From Lineolata rhizophorae (lineage: Eukaryota > Ascomycota > Dothideomycetes > Lineolatales > Lineolataceae): a stretch of DNA of 64,000 nucleotides. Location: NCBI GenBank assembly GCA_010093515.1, contig MU001678.1:452931-516930 (forward strand), given 5' to 3'. The notes under the pieces were generated by a model. That model was not told where the DNA came from and made no database searches. It saw only the letters and a list, made by a program, of their open reading frames with translations. The position numbers and the translations under genes are program-made. This document shows, piece by piece, positions 24,315 through 37,097 of this stretch (position 1 is its first letter; the number at the start of each line of letters is the position of its first letter).

Positions 24315-26398
24315 ATGGCTTCCCGCGCAATTCCCTCCCACCTCAAGCCCTCTGCCGCCAGCGGCAACAATGGCGACGCCGATTTTGCACGCAGGCATCA
24401 CGGCAAGTCCCAATCACATGTGGTGGGTTTCCCTCGCATTTCTGTGCCTCGTACTGGACCTCTGGGCCGTCTATAGCCAATCTTTGTATTATGCGGGACT
24501 CCGCCAGTCGTTCGGCTGAATTATGAGGCAATCCCGATCCCAAATAAGTTTGACATGTGCCCCCCTCTTTGTGTAAGGAAGGTGCTACGGGCCGGCGTTA
24601 CCGAGCAACGGACGACGGTTTTTGTGGCCACAAAAGGCTAAAAAAGCTTTTCGCACGCGTCTCGCAACCAACTTTCCTTTCTGCCCACACCTCTCTTCCT
24701 GCCCTCGTGGCATCAACTACGATGGCTGTTACGCTCAATATGAGCGCCGATTCTGGATGTTCCCCCTATGAACCCTCGCATTCTACGTAACTGGTCCTGG
24801 CTTTCGAAAACCATGGTCCAAATTCGGTTATTATGCCTTGCATGGAAAGAGTCCTGACGCGCTTATGCTCTAAATACAGGCTTTCGAGAATACCTCCACC
24901 AACGTTGCCGCGTCGCAGATGCGCAATGCGTTGAACCAGCTGGTCGACACTGTCAAGGATGACTCTAAGAAGGAGGTATGTGAAAGTGCTTTCCTGGTCT
25001 TCTTACATGAGGGTATGCTAACATGATGAATAGAGGTTCGAGACGGAAATGGATAACTTCTTCGCTCTCTTCCGCCGCTATCTTAATGACAAGGCCAAGG
25101 GCACCGCCATTGAATGGTCCCGCATTGCTCCGCCGAAACCCGAGCAGGTGGTTAACTACGCCGACCTCGCCAACTCCGAGTCGGTCGAATACCTGAACAA
25201 GCTCGCGGTGGTCAAGCTCAACGGCGGCCTAGGTACTTCGATGGGTTGTGTCGGTCCGAAATCGGTCATTGAGGTCCGCGATGGCATGTCGTTCCTGGAT
25301 CTGTCCGTCCGCCAGATCGAGTACCTGAACCGCACGTACGATGTTAACGTGCCATTCGTGCTGATGAACTCGTTCAACACTGACGCCGACACTGCGAACA
25401 TCATCAAGAAGTACGAAGGCCATAACATCGACATCTTGACGTTCAACCAGTCCAAATACCCGCGTGTGCTGAAGGATTCACTCCTTCCGGCCCCCAAGTC
25501 AGCCGACTCTGCGATCTCCGACTGGTATCCGCCTGGACACGGTGACATCTTCGAGTCGCTGTACAACTCCGGTATTCTCGAAAAACTCATCGATCGCGGT
25601 GTGGAGTACATCTTCCTTTCCAATGCCGACAACCTGGGTGCAGTTGTGGACCTTCGTATTCTTCAGCACATGGTCGACTCCAAGGCCGAGTACATCATGG
25701 AGTTGACGGATAAGACTAAGGCGGACGTCAAGGGTGGTACCATCATTGACTACGAAGGTACCGCTCGCCTCCTCGAAATCGCCCAGGTTCCGAAGGAGCA
25801 TGCCAACGAGTTCAAGTCGATTAAGAAGTTCAAGTACTTCAACACCAACAACATCTGGATGAACCTTAAAGCTATCAAGCGCGTGGTGGAAAACAACGAG
25901 CTTCAGCTGGAGATCATTCCCAACGAGAAGAGCATCCCGGCCGGCAAGGGCGAGGCTGACCTGTCGGTCATTCAGCTCGAAACTGCTGTCGGTGCTGCCA
26001 TCCGTCACTTCCAGAATGCTCACGGCGTTAATGTCCCTCGGCGGCGCTTCCTGCCCGTAAAGACCTGCTCGGATCTCATGCTGGTCAAGTCGGATCTCTA
26101 CACTCTCCAGCACGGGCAGCTTATGATGGATCCTAACCGCTTTGGCCCGGCGCCGCTGATCAAGCTTGGAAACGACTTTAAAAAGGTCTCTAGCTTCCAG
26201 TCGCGCATTCCCAGCATCCCCAAGATCGTCGAGCTCGACCATCTCACCATCACCGGTGCCGTCAATCTCGGCCGTGGCGTCACTCTGAAGGGAACCGTCA
26301 TCATTGTTGCGACGGAGGGGAGCACGATTGATATTCCTCCTGGATCCATCCTCGAAAACGTGGTCGTCCAGGGAAGCCTGCGTCTTTTGGAGCACTAG
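24315..26398 (+). CDS. ugp1: UTP-glucose-1-phosphate uridylyltransferase
   Basis: Predicted 521-residue cytosolic enzyme making UDP-glucose for glucan, trehalose, glycogen and galactose metabolism. Exons: 24315-24422, 24880-24975 and 25034-26398. The N-terminus ([19 protein letters not shown]) matches other filamentous fungi, and the junction gives [17 protein letters not shown]. The nucleotide-binding loop is [17 protein letters not shown] from K129. [10 protein letters not shown] and an uninterrupted core follow, then the left-handed beta-helix at the C-terminus ([18 protein letters not shown]). Length fits the family (about 500-525 residues). The first intron is 457 nt, far longer than others here, and contains another well-placed ATG at 24722 (see the separate entry). 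Confidence 0.96.
24640..24727 (+). promoter_or_regulatory. Possible internal promoter and alternative start in ugp1 intron 1
   Basis: Within the 457-nt first intron a pyrimidine-rich tract (24660-24712) ends in aactacgATGGCTG, a strong fungal start context. ATGGCT followed by a GTTACG donor could splice in frame to the exon at 24880 (M-A-AFENTS). That would give a protein lacking the first 36 residues. The donor is weak, so this is a proposal only. Confidence 0.35.
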
Positions 26399-27783
26399 AT
26401 GGCATGGCGTTTTTTGCCTTTCTTTTACCTGTTTGGCGGAAATAATCATGGTGCGCTTAAAGAACGAGTGCCCACTGGTGCATGGTTGGGCTAGAGTGCA
26501 TTTGGTTCAGAAAGAAGGGCCATACCAAGCACCCTTTCTTTTGACTTCTTGTAGCAGCATGGAAAACGAGACGGACTTGTTCCCGTTTTAGGAACATGAC
26601 TACATAATGTTGCAGTGAACAGCATACGCTTTTCTCACGTCGGCTTTTCTACTCCGTGCAACGCGCCGTGTCAGCCTTTTGCTATCTCGTGATGTGGGCA
26701 GCTTTCGGTCCTATTTCTTGGTCTGATCGGCAGTAGGAATGGCTTGGGTGCACACACGATGTTGGCAGGTGGTACATGGTGGTGATTCACGTGTTTATGG
26801 CGGTGTGGGAAATTAGGGTCGGAAGATGGTACTTTCCACACCCGGCTTGGCCTTAGTGCGCATTACGCCACTGACTCAGGATTTGGTGCCAACTGTGAAC
26901 TTGATCATAGTATGTACACAAAGATGCAGATCACAGAGAGTAATAATAGGCTAAGTCTCAAGCAGATAGGCAAACATTGCTATGTTCAGTAGGCATCTAA
27001 TGGCTGGACGGGATTCTTGTTCTGACTGTTGCAAGCAACAGGTACTTCTAGCGCGGACGCTTACTCTGTAAGGCGCCACATGTGATGGTATGGAACCTCA
27101 CATGTGGCTGAAAGACTGAGGCTGTGCACGTTGCCCCGCCGTTGACCTCATGCGTGGCCGGGCAGCATCTGCCCCGCGACATCCGGGATCCGGGAAGGCG
27201 CAGCTGGGCACAGCAGGCTGGTACCCGGCAGCAGGCTCGTCAGCACTCAGGGCAGCCCAGACATGGCCGCCGAATCAGGTAGTGACGGCAAGCCGGGCTA
27301 CTGCCTGCCATCCGGAGGCTGAGGCACCTGTTCTGCTGATGCCTTGTCCCTACGTCGGGGAACTGCAGGCACCTTCATATACCTCCCGTCCTGCGCCGCG
27401 TTCTTTCGGACCTGCATCGCCAACTTTTTCGCAGCGCCTTGCTCGTCGTAGAGAGTTGAGCTGTGACCGCATTCTCCGCAAAGTACTTTGGTCTCTTGTG
27501 GATCATCGACGAGCGCGGATTCACTGTCGTCCTAGTTTTCCCGGAATCGCAATCGCAATATCTAGGCGGGTTCCATCCGATGAGACTCTCGAACTTGTCC
27601 CCTTATGCTTGCCTGCGGTCTCGTTGATTTTCCTGTCTGTCCCCGCTTAACTCTACGGCATCGCATCGATCCAGGCAAGCTTGGGTGCATCTGCAACCTG
27701 CTGCCTTTGAGCCCATCTAAGACAAACGACCGGCTGAGAATCCTCCAATTTGATCCGACCGGACCGCGCGTGAAATCGACAAA
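26399..27783. other. Intergenic region
   Basis: About 1.4 kb holding the ugp1 3' end and the promoter of the DUF7514 gene. Open frames at 27150-27650 have no recognisable domain. No RNA gene or repeat was seen. Confidence 0.5.
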
Positions 27784-29888
27784 ATGGAAGACCAAGACGC
27801 GCAGACGAGAGAGGCGATGGACTACTGGGGCTACATGTTCGAGGAGAATAAGTGCGGAACTAAGAAGCTGAATCAGCTTCTAAGCGGCATCTGGGATCAC
27901 ATAGTATGTGCTACACCTAAACCACCGTCTTCTGGCCCTTGAAGTATCGTGATAGTGCGGTTGGGATATTTACGCGTGTTCGCTAGAGTAAAAACATCGA
28001 TCCCGCGGAATATCAAGACGTAAATCCCACGCAGCTTGCAGCGTTCTATCGTGCCGTGGGGGGCGACTACGATGCTCTGTTCGTCGAGACGCCGCCGACC
28101 TCGATCGCCTTCATATACAAATCTATCGGGTGCCTCCATTCGTTGCAGCCAGCTCCTGATGACGACGGATATGGCGCGCCGCAGATTCCGGCGCTTAAGA
28201 AGAAGGGATACATAACATGGCAGACGATACAGCTATTGTTGGGGCCCGAGGAGCACGTCCCATTCCTGCAAAACGCAGTCGACAAGTTCGATATAATTGA
28301 CCCAGAAACGAACCGACCATTTCCCAAGCTCTTGCCCAGGGAAGCGTTCCCAGACCATCCAGATCCGTCAATGATCGAGTGGTACGAGGACGTCGCGAAC
28401 AAGCTCCGCGCCGAAGCCGAACAGCAGGGCAACGAACGGCGAAATCGCACAAACGTTGGCACAACTTCTCCAACGGCAGAGGCTCCAAACGGCGGCTCCG
28501 CACACCACCGCCGCAACTCAAGCGAGGAGTCCAAGGACGGCTCCGCCGACGAGCGCACTGGCGCTGCCGAGTACTTTCGCAATCCTCTCTATCGCAACCG
28601 AGAAGGGCGTCCTACTGTCGTCCACCGGTACTCTAAGGTACCCTCCTCGCGCGTCCCGTTCGTCTCTACAGTGCGCCGCTTTTGGAGCCCCAACCATTGG
28701 GGCTCGAGCGCTAGTAATCAGCGGCGTCGGCGGAGCTATCCCGAGAGATATAGCGCCGAGGACGCGGACGTTGAGGATGAGCTACCGTCTGGCCGGCCGC
28801 CGCGGTATTCACGTTCGAGGCCACCGTCGCTCCGCCGGCACCGCCGCGGTAATAGTCGCTCGTCCTTCTCGTCAGCCTCGGGCTCAGAAGATCTCGGTCT
28901 CCCGCCGCCTCAGCACCATCGATTGCGAGATGACCGCGAGCTCCGCCACCGTCGCAGCTATGAGCCGCCGCCGCCCCACGCGCCCGAGATACCGCTCGGC
29001 CGCCGCCGTAGCTACGAGCCTCCGCCTCGGCAACAGCACTCGCCGCGAGAGTACTTCCCGCCCTACGACGACGACTACGAGGACGACCATCATGATGATG
29101 GCCGCCACGCGCACCATCACGCGCCGCACCCGCACCCGCACCGCCACCGGCACGGCAGCGGTGACGGCGGCCGCCGCCCCTCGCTAGACGACCGCCGCCG
29201 CCGCTACGAGTCCCCGCCGCACCTCTCGGCCGGCTACGGGCCCTCCAAAGACCCCATCTTCGCCGCGCACGTGGCGCATCTCCAGAAACCCATGGCGGGG
29301 GGTGCGGGGCCAGCGCCGCCGCCGGGCGTCGCTCCGGGCGTGCCCTCCCCCCAACACCCGTACTACGACTTGCGCACGTCGCCGCCTGCGGCCGCGGCGC
29401 CGCCGCGCGGCGCGTACAGCGGCGCTGGGCACATGCCCCCGCCGGGAGGAGTTCCGCCGTTGGCGTCTCCGGGCCCGCCGGGTGCGGTGCCCATGGCTGC
29501 GCCCGGGGCGCCGCCGCCGCCGCCAGGCGCAGGGAGACCGCAGCCGGGACTCACGAGGTACGCGGCGGTGCGGGACGGGGTGTCGCCGCGGCGTGGCAGC
29601 GCGGGGGCGCTGCCGCCGGAGGTACGGTACAGCGCATACGACGATCGGAGGGCGAGGGCGGGAAGTAGTAGCGAGAGGGAGAGGGAGCGGGATAGGATGA
29701 GGGCGAGGAGCGAAGAGCGTGAGAGGGAGAGAGAGAGGGATAGGTGGAGGAGGGATGGTGGTGGTGGGGGAGGGGTACCGTCGGCGCCGATTCCGCAGCC
29801 GGGGCCGGCGGGGAGGGATCCGAGGTATGCGGGGCCGGTAAATGGGGTCGGGGGAAGGAGGTATCCGAATGAGTCGCCGTGGAGGTGA
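27784..29888 (+). CDS. DUF7514-type fungal protein with low-complexity tail
   Basis: Predicted 673-residue protein, exons 27784-27903 and 27987-29888. The first 150 residues form a compact domain starting REAMDYWGYMFEENKCG, with LNQLLSGIWDHI, LAAFYRAVGGDYDALF and HSLQP motifs, which I recognise as the fungal DUF7514 domain; its function is unknown. The remaining ~500 residues look disordered: Arg/Ser/Tyr-rich with repeated RRRSYEPPP units, a His-rich block around 29095-29160, Pro/Gly/Ala tracts, and an Arg-Glu (RERERDR) segment near 29670-29750. The composition resembles RNA-binding or phase-separating scaffold proteins, but that is inference. The start was chosen because the first ATG sits just before the domain. 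Confidence 0.75.
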
Positions 29889-32115
29889 GGAGAATGGGAG
29901 CATGGGGGAACATAGGGTATGAACGGAAAAGAGGGAGGAGGGGATGAGGCGGGGTGTACGATGGCAGGAGATGAGGGCGTTTGTGTTGTACTTTATGTTT
30001 GCACTTTTGGGGGATTTGCGAGGGTTCCATTGTGTAATGACTGGCAGTGCGACACTGGCTCCCTTCCGTTATTGCGGTGGATCTGTACGAATAGAGTCCT
30101 TTGACGATTCTCCTACTACATTTTTTGTCCGTCGGACTAGATATTATGCTATCACGGCCGATTTTTAGTCATTGTGGGGATATAGCGAGGATAGAGAATG
30201 TTCCGACTGTCTTTTGGTGTGTGGGTGTAATATACATAGTCATGCGAGAGGACTTTTGCAATCTCCAGAGTGATCAGTTAAGCTCTCTTCTACCGTTCAC
30301 TACCGATCGCTACTATGGTGCGCGTTGCGTCACTACATATCTACATAGAGCCTGGTGCCACAAAAAGAAAACGGAGCGCCTGGAACTCAAAGCCTCGAAA
30401 GGTGTGCTCAAGGGTCCAAGAGCACGGAAGATGTGGCTGAGGTTACCAGATCAACAAGTAGATCGGGTACGAGAGGGCGGCAGCGCCAAGAGACGACGGC
30501 GGGTCTGGGAACCGAGAGGACGGGATGAGTTCGGCCGCTTTGTCCGGCCGAGATAACCGTGATACATGCCAACACAAACTTTGGGGAGGGGGGAGAGCAC
30601 CCGCCCGCACGGAGCGCGGCACAACGGCTAGATCGCGGGCGTCCCAAGTTACAGGCGCAATCTCAGTCAGCCATCTGCGACAACTGAGGCCCCGGTGGCG
30701 ACAGACTGACGGCCCAATCGATTTGCAGGTCGACGAGGATTGGACCGAGCTATGAGCGAGATATCATACGAGGGGGCGAAGCGATGGAAGGAAAGAAGCA
30801 TTCGAAACCTTTTCAGCCCGCGGGACCGGGAGCGGCGGGCCTGAGGCAGCTGCAGCTCTTGTTGGCTCGCCCAGACCGAACGTACAGAGGCAGTCCCGCG
30901 AGCCCGCACAGAGCTTAAGGTATGTACTTTCTTGTTAGCTCGATGCGCGCAATCGAGAGCCGGCCGAGCTCGAACGCCGCCACAACCCCCCCTAGTACAT
31001 ATGTAGCAGCAGCAGGGTCTGGCGAGGGCCCGATCGCCAACCGCGCAATCAACCAGGGCAGCCGCACGCCGTCATCGGCGGTTGTGTGTCGTGGCCGCCG
31101 GCCGTGCGAATTGAATTCCGAGGGCGACTAATTTGTGGCGCAGTCGTTCGGCCTGGCTGGCGAATAGCAGGCGGCGACGATTGAGCTCCTGTGGGCGGAA
31201 AAGCCTGTCTCGCCCGTGTCAGGTCGCGGTGGAGGGGACTCCAGAGAAGCGAGTGGGACGGCTGCTGTCGGACGTGTGGGACGGGGCCTCTCTTTCTTTT
31301 CTCCAACAGCGCCAAAAAGGAAACAAAAAGACCGGGCGCTGTGCTGAGGTTTGTCGTTGCCCGCGTGCTTGGCGCGCAGGTAAATTGGCTGCTAGCGGCG
31401 TCCGCGGCCGCGTGAGGACCCCGGCGCCTGCCCAGCGATCTCATTGAGGAAACCCCAAAGCCTACCGCGGAGCTGCCCGCTCTCGCTGCGGCCTTGCCTT
31501 GCTCTGCCCCCGGACGCGCAACTCGACTCGGTGCCCGTGCCCCAGGCTCAGCTTCCTGGCAGCCCGAGCCCCCAAGCCCCCGGCCACTTCGTCATCGGCT
31601 TCCTCATCGGCTTCCTCATCGGCTTCCTCATCGGCTTCCTCATCGGCTGTCCCTTCTTTCCCTCTCCTGCACCTCCGAGGTTGCTCTCGCAGCCTGCGCT
31701 CTGCACGCCTTTCCTTCCTTTTCAACCTCGCCTCTTCTCCTCTCCGCGGCCGCCGTTCCTCCTTCCGCACCCTTTTCCCGGCGAGACCTTGCGGCCGCGA
31801 AGCAGCAGCAGCAGCGGGTTGGCAGTTGTCTCAGTAGCTGACAGCGCGAAGTCAAGGGCGGCTGGACAACTTTTTTGGTACCCTTGCAACTTAGCCGCGA
31901 TCCAGCCCGACAGCTTTCCCACACCAGCTTCGAACTTGCTGGCCGTCTCGGTCGTGGCGTGCTCTACCTGCTCCCCGCACGCGCGCGCAACGTCGGTCGA
32001 AGCAACCGCAACCGAGAACGTCCTCTTAGATCCGCCCGCCAGCTAGCTGCTGCTGTTACTACCTAGGAGCTTCCGCAACCCTTTTTCCCCCTCCCCGATT
32101 CCCCTCACGTCCATC
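29889..32115. other. Long intergenic region and probable leader of the tricalbin gene
   Basis: About 2.2 kb with no supportable gene. The last 700 bases are pyrimidine-rich and include a 12-nt tandem repeat. This is consistent with a promoter and a long 5' untranslated leader. Open frames here are short or of biased composition. Confidence 0.5.
31592..31648 (+). repeat. 12-nt tandem minisatellite
   Basis: Four perfect copies of TCATCGGCTTCC and a partial fifth run head to tail about 470 bases before the tricalbin start codon. The unit length is a multiple of three, but no gene in frame is supported. It may lie in the 5' leader of the tricalbin mRNA. Confidence 0.9.
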
Positions 32116-35100
32116 ATGGCCGCCGGCGAGGAGAGCGAGCTCAAGCAGCAGGGCGTCATGGAGGCGGCCCAGGACCCGGACACGCAGGTCTCGGCCGAGG
32201 ACGCCGAGCAGGTCATCATGAAGGAGGCGCAGAAGAGCGGCATCCCGGCCCTCGAGTTCGACCCCAACGCCTCGGCGGAGGAAAAGGCTGCGCAGGCCCG
32301 AGCGGTGTGTTATCTTTTCCTTCCTCACTTTTTTTCAATTGCAACCAGGAAAAGAAAAAAAATTATTTTAGAAATCGCCCGTCTTCTATGTTGTTGCTTT
32401 CGCGAAATTTTGGAGGTGATGTTGGCCTGCATGCTACCGGCGCTCTTGTGCTAATGCTACCGGTCTAATGCCGCAGCGTGTCCCGCCTGGATTCCACCAC
32501 GAACGCAAGCCTAAAGCTGCCGCGCTCGCTTCGGATGTCGTGAGTAATCCTTGCTTTTGTTTGCTGGTTCTGCTGGGCTCCTGGGAACCGGCGTCTTGTG
32601 GTGGCTAATTCTTATGTGCGCCGGTGCCGACAGGACGATGGCACCCCAGACCAATACGACCTACCTTCGCCTACCAAAGACGCCGCAGCTGATGCTCCCG
32701 CCTCACCCGAAGCCAACGGCAAGGCTCCCGGGGATGATGCAGAGCGCTGGAATCGGGTTGGCTGGGAGCCGCGGTTCGGATCGGGAATAGCTCCGGAGGA
32801 CGAGGACGAAGGCACGCTGCTCGACCACCAGACGTGGCTGGAGGGAAAGCTCGAGGACAAGTTCTTTGGAGGTCAGTCATTTGGATAGACGCGCGCACAT
32901 GCAGGCCGGGGTGACTGATGCTATGTGGACAGATTGGTATCACAATGCGGGGGTGATCATCTTCGCCTGCCTGACCTCCTGGGTGGTTGCTATCCTAGGA
33001 GGCGGCCTTGGCTGGGTTTTTCTCGTCATGGCGGTGTGTGGTACTTACTATCGGACGTCGATTCGACGCGTCCGGAGGAATTTTAGGGACGACGTAAATC
33101 GCGAGCTAGCTAAGAACAAGCTTGAAACCGACAACGAGTCCTTGGAGTGGATCAACAGCTTTCTAGTCAAATTCTGGCCAATTTACGCTCCGGTCCTATG
33201 CGACACCATCGTCTCCTCCGTCGACCAGGTCCTCTCCACGTCGACTCCGGCATTCCTCGACAGTCTGCGACTGAAGTTGTTCACCCTCGGCACCAAGCCT
33301 CCTCGGCTGGAGCACGTCAAGACGTATCCCAAGACCCAGGATGATATCGTGCTCATGGACTGGAAATTCAGTTTCACGCCGAACGACACGGCTGATCTCA
33401 CCGCGCGACAGATCAATAACAAACAGAACCCGAAAGTCGTGCTCGAGGTGCGTGTTGGGAAAGGCATGGTTAGCAAGGGTTTGGATGTCATCGTTGAAGA
33501 CATGGCATGCTCGGGCCTCATGCGTGTCAAGTTTAAGCTCCAGATTCCGTTCCCGCACATTGAGAAAGTTGAGGTTTGCTTCCTGGAGCGCCCGAAAATT
33601 GACTATGTCTGCAAGCCGCTTGGAGGCGATACTTTCGGTTTCGATATCAACTTCATTCCAGGCCTCGAGAGCTTCATCATGGAGCAGATTCACGGTAACT
33701 TGGGCCCCATGATGTACGACCCCAATGTTTTCCCCATTGAGATCGCCAAGATGCTCGCGGGCAACCCCGTCGATCAGGCAATCGGCGTTCTGCAGATCAC
33801 GTTCCACGGCGCCCAGGGTCTCAAGAACCCTGACAAGTTCTCGGGCACGCCCGACCCGTACGCGACCGTCTCCATCAACAACAGGGAGGAGCTCAAAAGG
33901 ACTGAAACCGTTCACGAGAATGCGAACCCGCGCTGGAACACTACTATCAACGTTATCATCTCTTCGCTTAAGGACTCGCTCACGATCAATGTCTTCGATT
34001 ACAATGACTACCGGAAAGACAAAGAGCTAGGAACATGCACTTTCCCTCTCGAACAGCTCGAGGTGGAAGAGGAATACGAGAACCAGCAACTCGAAGTCAT
34101 GGCCAATGGTCGCGCGCGCGGTGTTGTTCAGTGCGATATTCGCTTCTTCCCAGTTTTGCAGCCTATGAAGCTCGAGGACGGCACCGAGGAGCCGCCCCCA
34201 GAATCTTCCACTGGGATCGCCAAGTTCACCGTTGCCCAGGCGAAGGATCTGGATGGTAGCATGAGCCTGATCGGCCAGCTCAATCCGTACGCCGTGTTGC
34301 TGCTCAACGGAAAGGAGGTGCACATCTCCAAGAAGCTCAAGCGCACAAACCAGCCCATCTTTCCAGATGCATCCAAGGAACTCCTCATCACGGATAGGAA
34401 GAAGGCTAGAATCGGTCTGGTTCTGAAAGATGACCGCGACCTAGCCACGGACCCCATCATCGGCAGGTATCAGATCAAGTTGGAAGACATGCTTGAAATG
34501 ATGGCTAAGGGTCAAGAGTGGTACAATCTCCACGGCGTCAAGTCTGGAAGGGTCAAGATGACGCTACAGTGGAAGCCTGTGGCGCTCAAGGGAGCTCTGG
34601 GTGGCTCAGGCGGCTACGTGACCCCGATCGGCGTGATGCGCTTCCATTTCCAGAACGCACGTAACTTGCGCAACCTTGAGACAATGGGCAAGTCGGACCC
34701 ATATGTCCGCGTCCTCCTGTCGGGCATTGAAAAGGCTCGCACGGTTACATTCAAGAACAACCTTAATCCGGATTGGGACGAGGTGCACTATGTCCCGGTC
34801 CACAGCACCCGCGAGAAGCTCCTCCTTGAGGTTATGGATGAGGAAACCATGGGCAAAGATAGATCCTTGGGACACGTGGAAATCGCCGCTGCCGACTACA
34901 TCAAGCAGGATGATAATGGCGAGTACGTTGTCTTTGACAACAAGCACAAGTTGCTATCGGACGGTCTCCGCACCAGCCCGCGCGCCACGCCGAAAGGGAC
35001 GCTGAACTATACTTGCTCATTCTACCCGACTCTGAATGTCGTGGATCCGGAAGAAGAGGAAGAGGAAGCCCAACAAGCGAAAGAGGCCAAAGAGACCACG

Positions 35101-37097
35101 GAAGCTAAGGAAGCGAATGGCCGGCCCAGCGTCGAAGCTACGAATGGGGATCAACCGAGGAACCTTGCCGACCCAGCTCACAAGCGGACTGGCACAATCA
35201 GCTCGCTCAGGAGCAACACGACGGCGAATACAACAAACGGCTCTCTTGACGCGCCGTCCTTCCTGGAGAAGAAGGAGCCGCCGAAGATCAGGCTGACGGG
35301 CGATGACTTGCAGCAATATGGTGAGTATGCGTTGAGGAACCGGATCATGTCTAGCACGGGTTTATCGGAGTGCTATCATTCTTATTCAGTATCTAACAAG
35401 AAATATCATTATCTAGAGTCTGGACTCATTGTCTTCAAGATTATCAGCGGGGAGTTTTCGGAGACTGGATGCCACTTGGAGGTCTTGATGGACGATATGC
35501 TGTTCCCGTCGTATAGAGCGACCAAGATTCGCTCGAAGCAGACTACGTTCAACGAGAGTAGGTCACTGAGTCTGAACCAAAATTCTATCGCTTTTCGTCC
35601 AAGTGGAAACTGACGGTTGTAGCTGGCGATGCTATGGTCCGAGAACTGGAATTCTCCCGCATTACTCTTCGTATCATTGAAGACGTCGAGAAAAGCGGAG
35701 AAGTCAAAGACGAAGACATCATCGCCAAACTAAGCGGCGAAACATTGAGCACCATGCAGCGTTGCTTGGTATGTAACCTGCGCGTTGTCTTTCGCCGCCA
35801 AAGCTGACGAGAATAGTACAAACCCACAACGCTTGTCCTCAAATCCAAGGATGGAAAAGAAAATAAGGTGACGGTATCGCTCAAGTACCTCCCGGTGAAG
35901 ATGCAACTCGACCCGAGCGAGAGCATCAACAACCAAGGCACCCTGCGCGTGGAAGTCCTTGATGCGGCTGAACTGCCTGCTGCTGACCGCAACGGTTACT
36001 CCGATCCTTACTGCAAATTCAATCTGAACGGCAAGGAGGTCTTCAAAACCAAAACTCAGAAGAAAACGCTTCATCCTGCCTGGAACGAGTTCTTCGAGGT
36101 CCCGGTCCGCAGCCGAACGGCCGCTGACTTCGAGGTGGTCGTGTACGACTGGGACTTCGGTGACAAGGCCGATCTCCTGGGCAAGGCCGACATCAACCTC
36201 GAGATCCTCGAGCCGTTTACTAAGCAGGAAGTGACCCTAGGTCTCGATGGGAAGTCGGGCTCCATCCGGCTGAAGATGACGTTCAAGCCCGACTACGTGA
36301 CGCGCTCGCGGCAAGGCTCGAGCACGTTCCACGGAACCTTCGCGGCACCTGGCAAGGTTATCGGCGCGCCCGTGAAGGGCGTCGGTAAGGGCGCCGTCTT
36401 CGTTGGTGGTGGTGTCATGAAGGGGGCGTCATTCCTCGGCCGCGGCATCATGGGCAAGAAGAAGGGCAGCCAAGACATTACGGTGGAAGAGCGGACCGAG
36501 CCCAACGGTTCAGCTGAGGCGTCCCCAGTCGTAACGGCCGAAAGCAGCCCGGCCACCCCGCACATGCGGCACCGCAGCTTTGGGGCGAGCTCGATCGCGT
36601 CGGCGACGCCGCCCCCCGGAGGCGCCGACGCGGGCACGGCCACCATCGCCATCGTGGGTGCATCGGGCTTCCCGCCCAAGACTAATGTGCGCGTGCACCT
36701 CAAGATAGACTCGGCCAAGGGCAGCAAAGAAGTGCACAAGACGAAAGCCATCAAGTCGGACACGGGCGACGTGGCATTCGACGTCGAAGACGAGACGGTC
36801 AAGGTGCCCGCGGCCGCCGACACGCAGTTCCGGCTCACAGTCAAGGACCACAGCCTGTGGTCCCACGACGACGAGCTGGGCGAGGGCGTCCTCTTCGTCG
36901 ACGACCAGGGCACCGGCGGCGGCGACAAGCAGGTGAAGTGTGGCAGTGGGTCCGTGACGGTGAGGAGCAGCTTCGTGCCCGCAGAGACGGGGAGCACGCA
37001 TGGCAGCGCGCAGAGCCCCGCGGGCAAGAGTATGAGAAGGAGCTTCTTGGCACCGAAGAGGGATAGTCGGGAGAGGAGCGCGACGCCGGTGGGGTGA
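32116..37097 (+). CDS. Tricalbin: SMP and multi-C2 ER-plasma membrane tether
   Basis: Predicted 1481-residue protein of the tricalbin/extended-synaptotagmin family, bridging cortical ER and plasma membrane and moving lipids. Exons: 32116-32304, 32477-32539, 32634-32871, 32933-35320, 35417-35557, 35623-35768 and 35817-37097; the sum is in frame. After an acidic disordered N-terminus comes a hydrophobic hairpin (NAGVIIFACLTSWVVAILGG, then WVFLVMAV), the ER anchor. The SMP lipid-transfer domain follows (ESLEWINSFLVKFWPIYAPV). Several C2 domains follow. The first near 33780, the third near 34620 and the last near 35940 keep Ca-binding-type SDPY or PDPY loops; the one near 34200 has lost them (GQLNPYAV). 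A glutamate-rich linker and a Gly/Lys tail with GKVIGAPVKGVGKG repeats complete it. It is closest to the Tcb1-3 group of yeast, without a one-to-one assignment. Confidence 0.94.

Noticed and set aside
25499-26449. 316-residue minus-strand frame over ugp1
   Set aside because: It mirrors the codon bias of a highly expressed gene on the other strand, and no family features are seen.
31444-32046. 200-residue frame in the tricalbin leader
   Set aside because: It is driven by the tandem repeat and Ser/Pro-rich composition; there is no domain and no start context.
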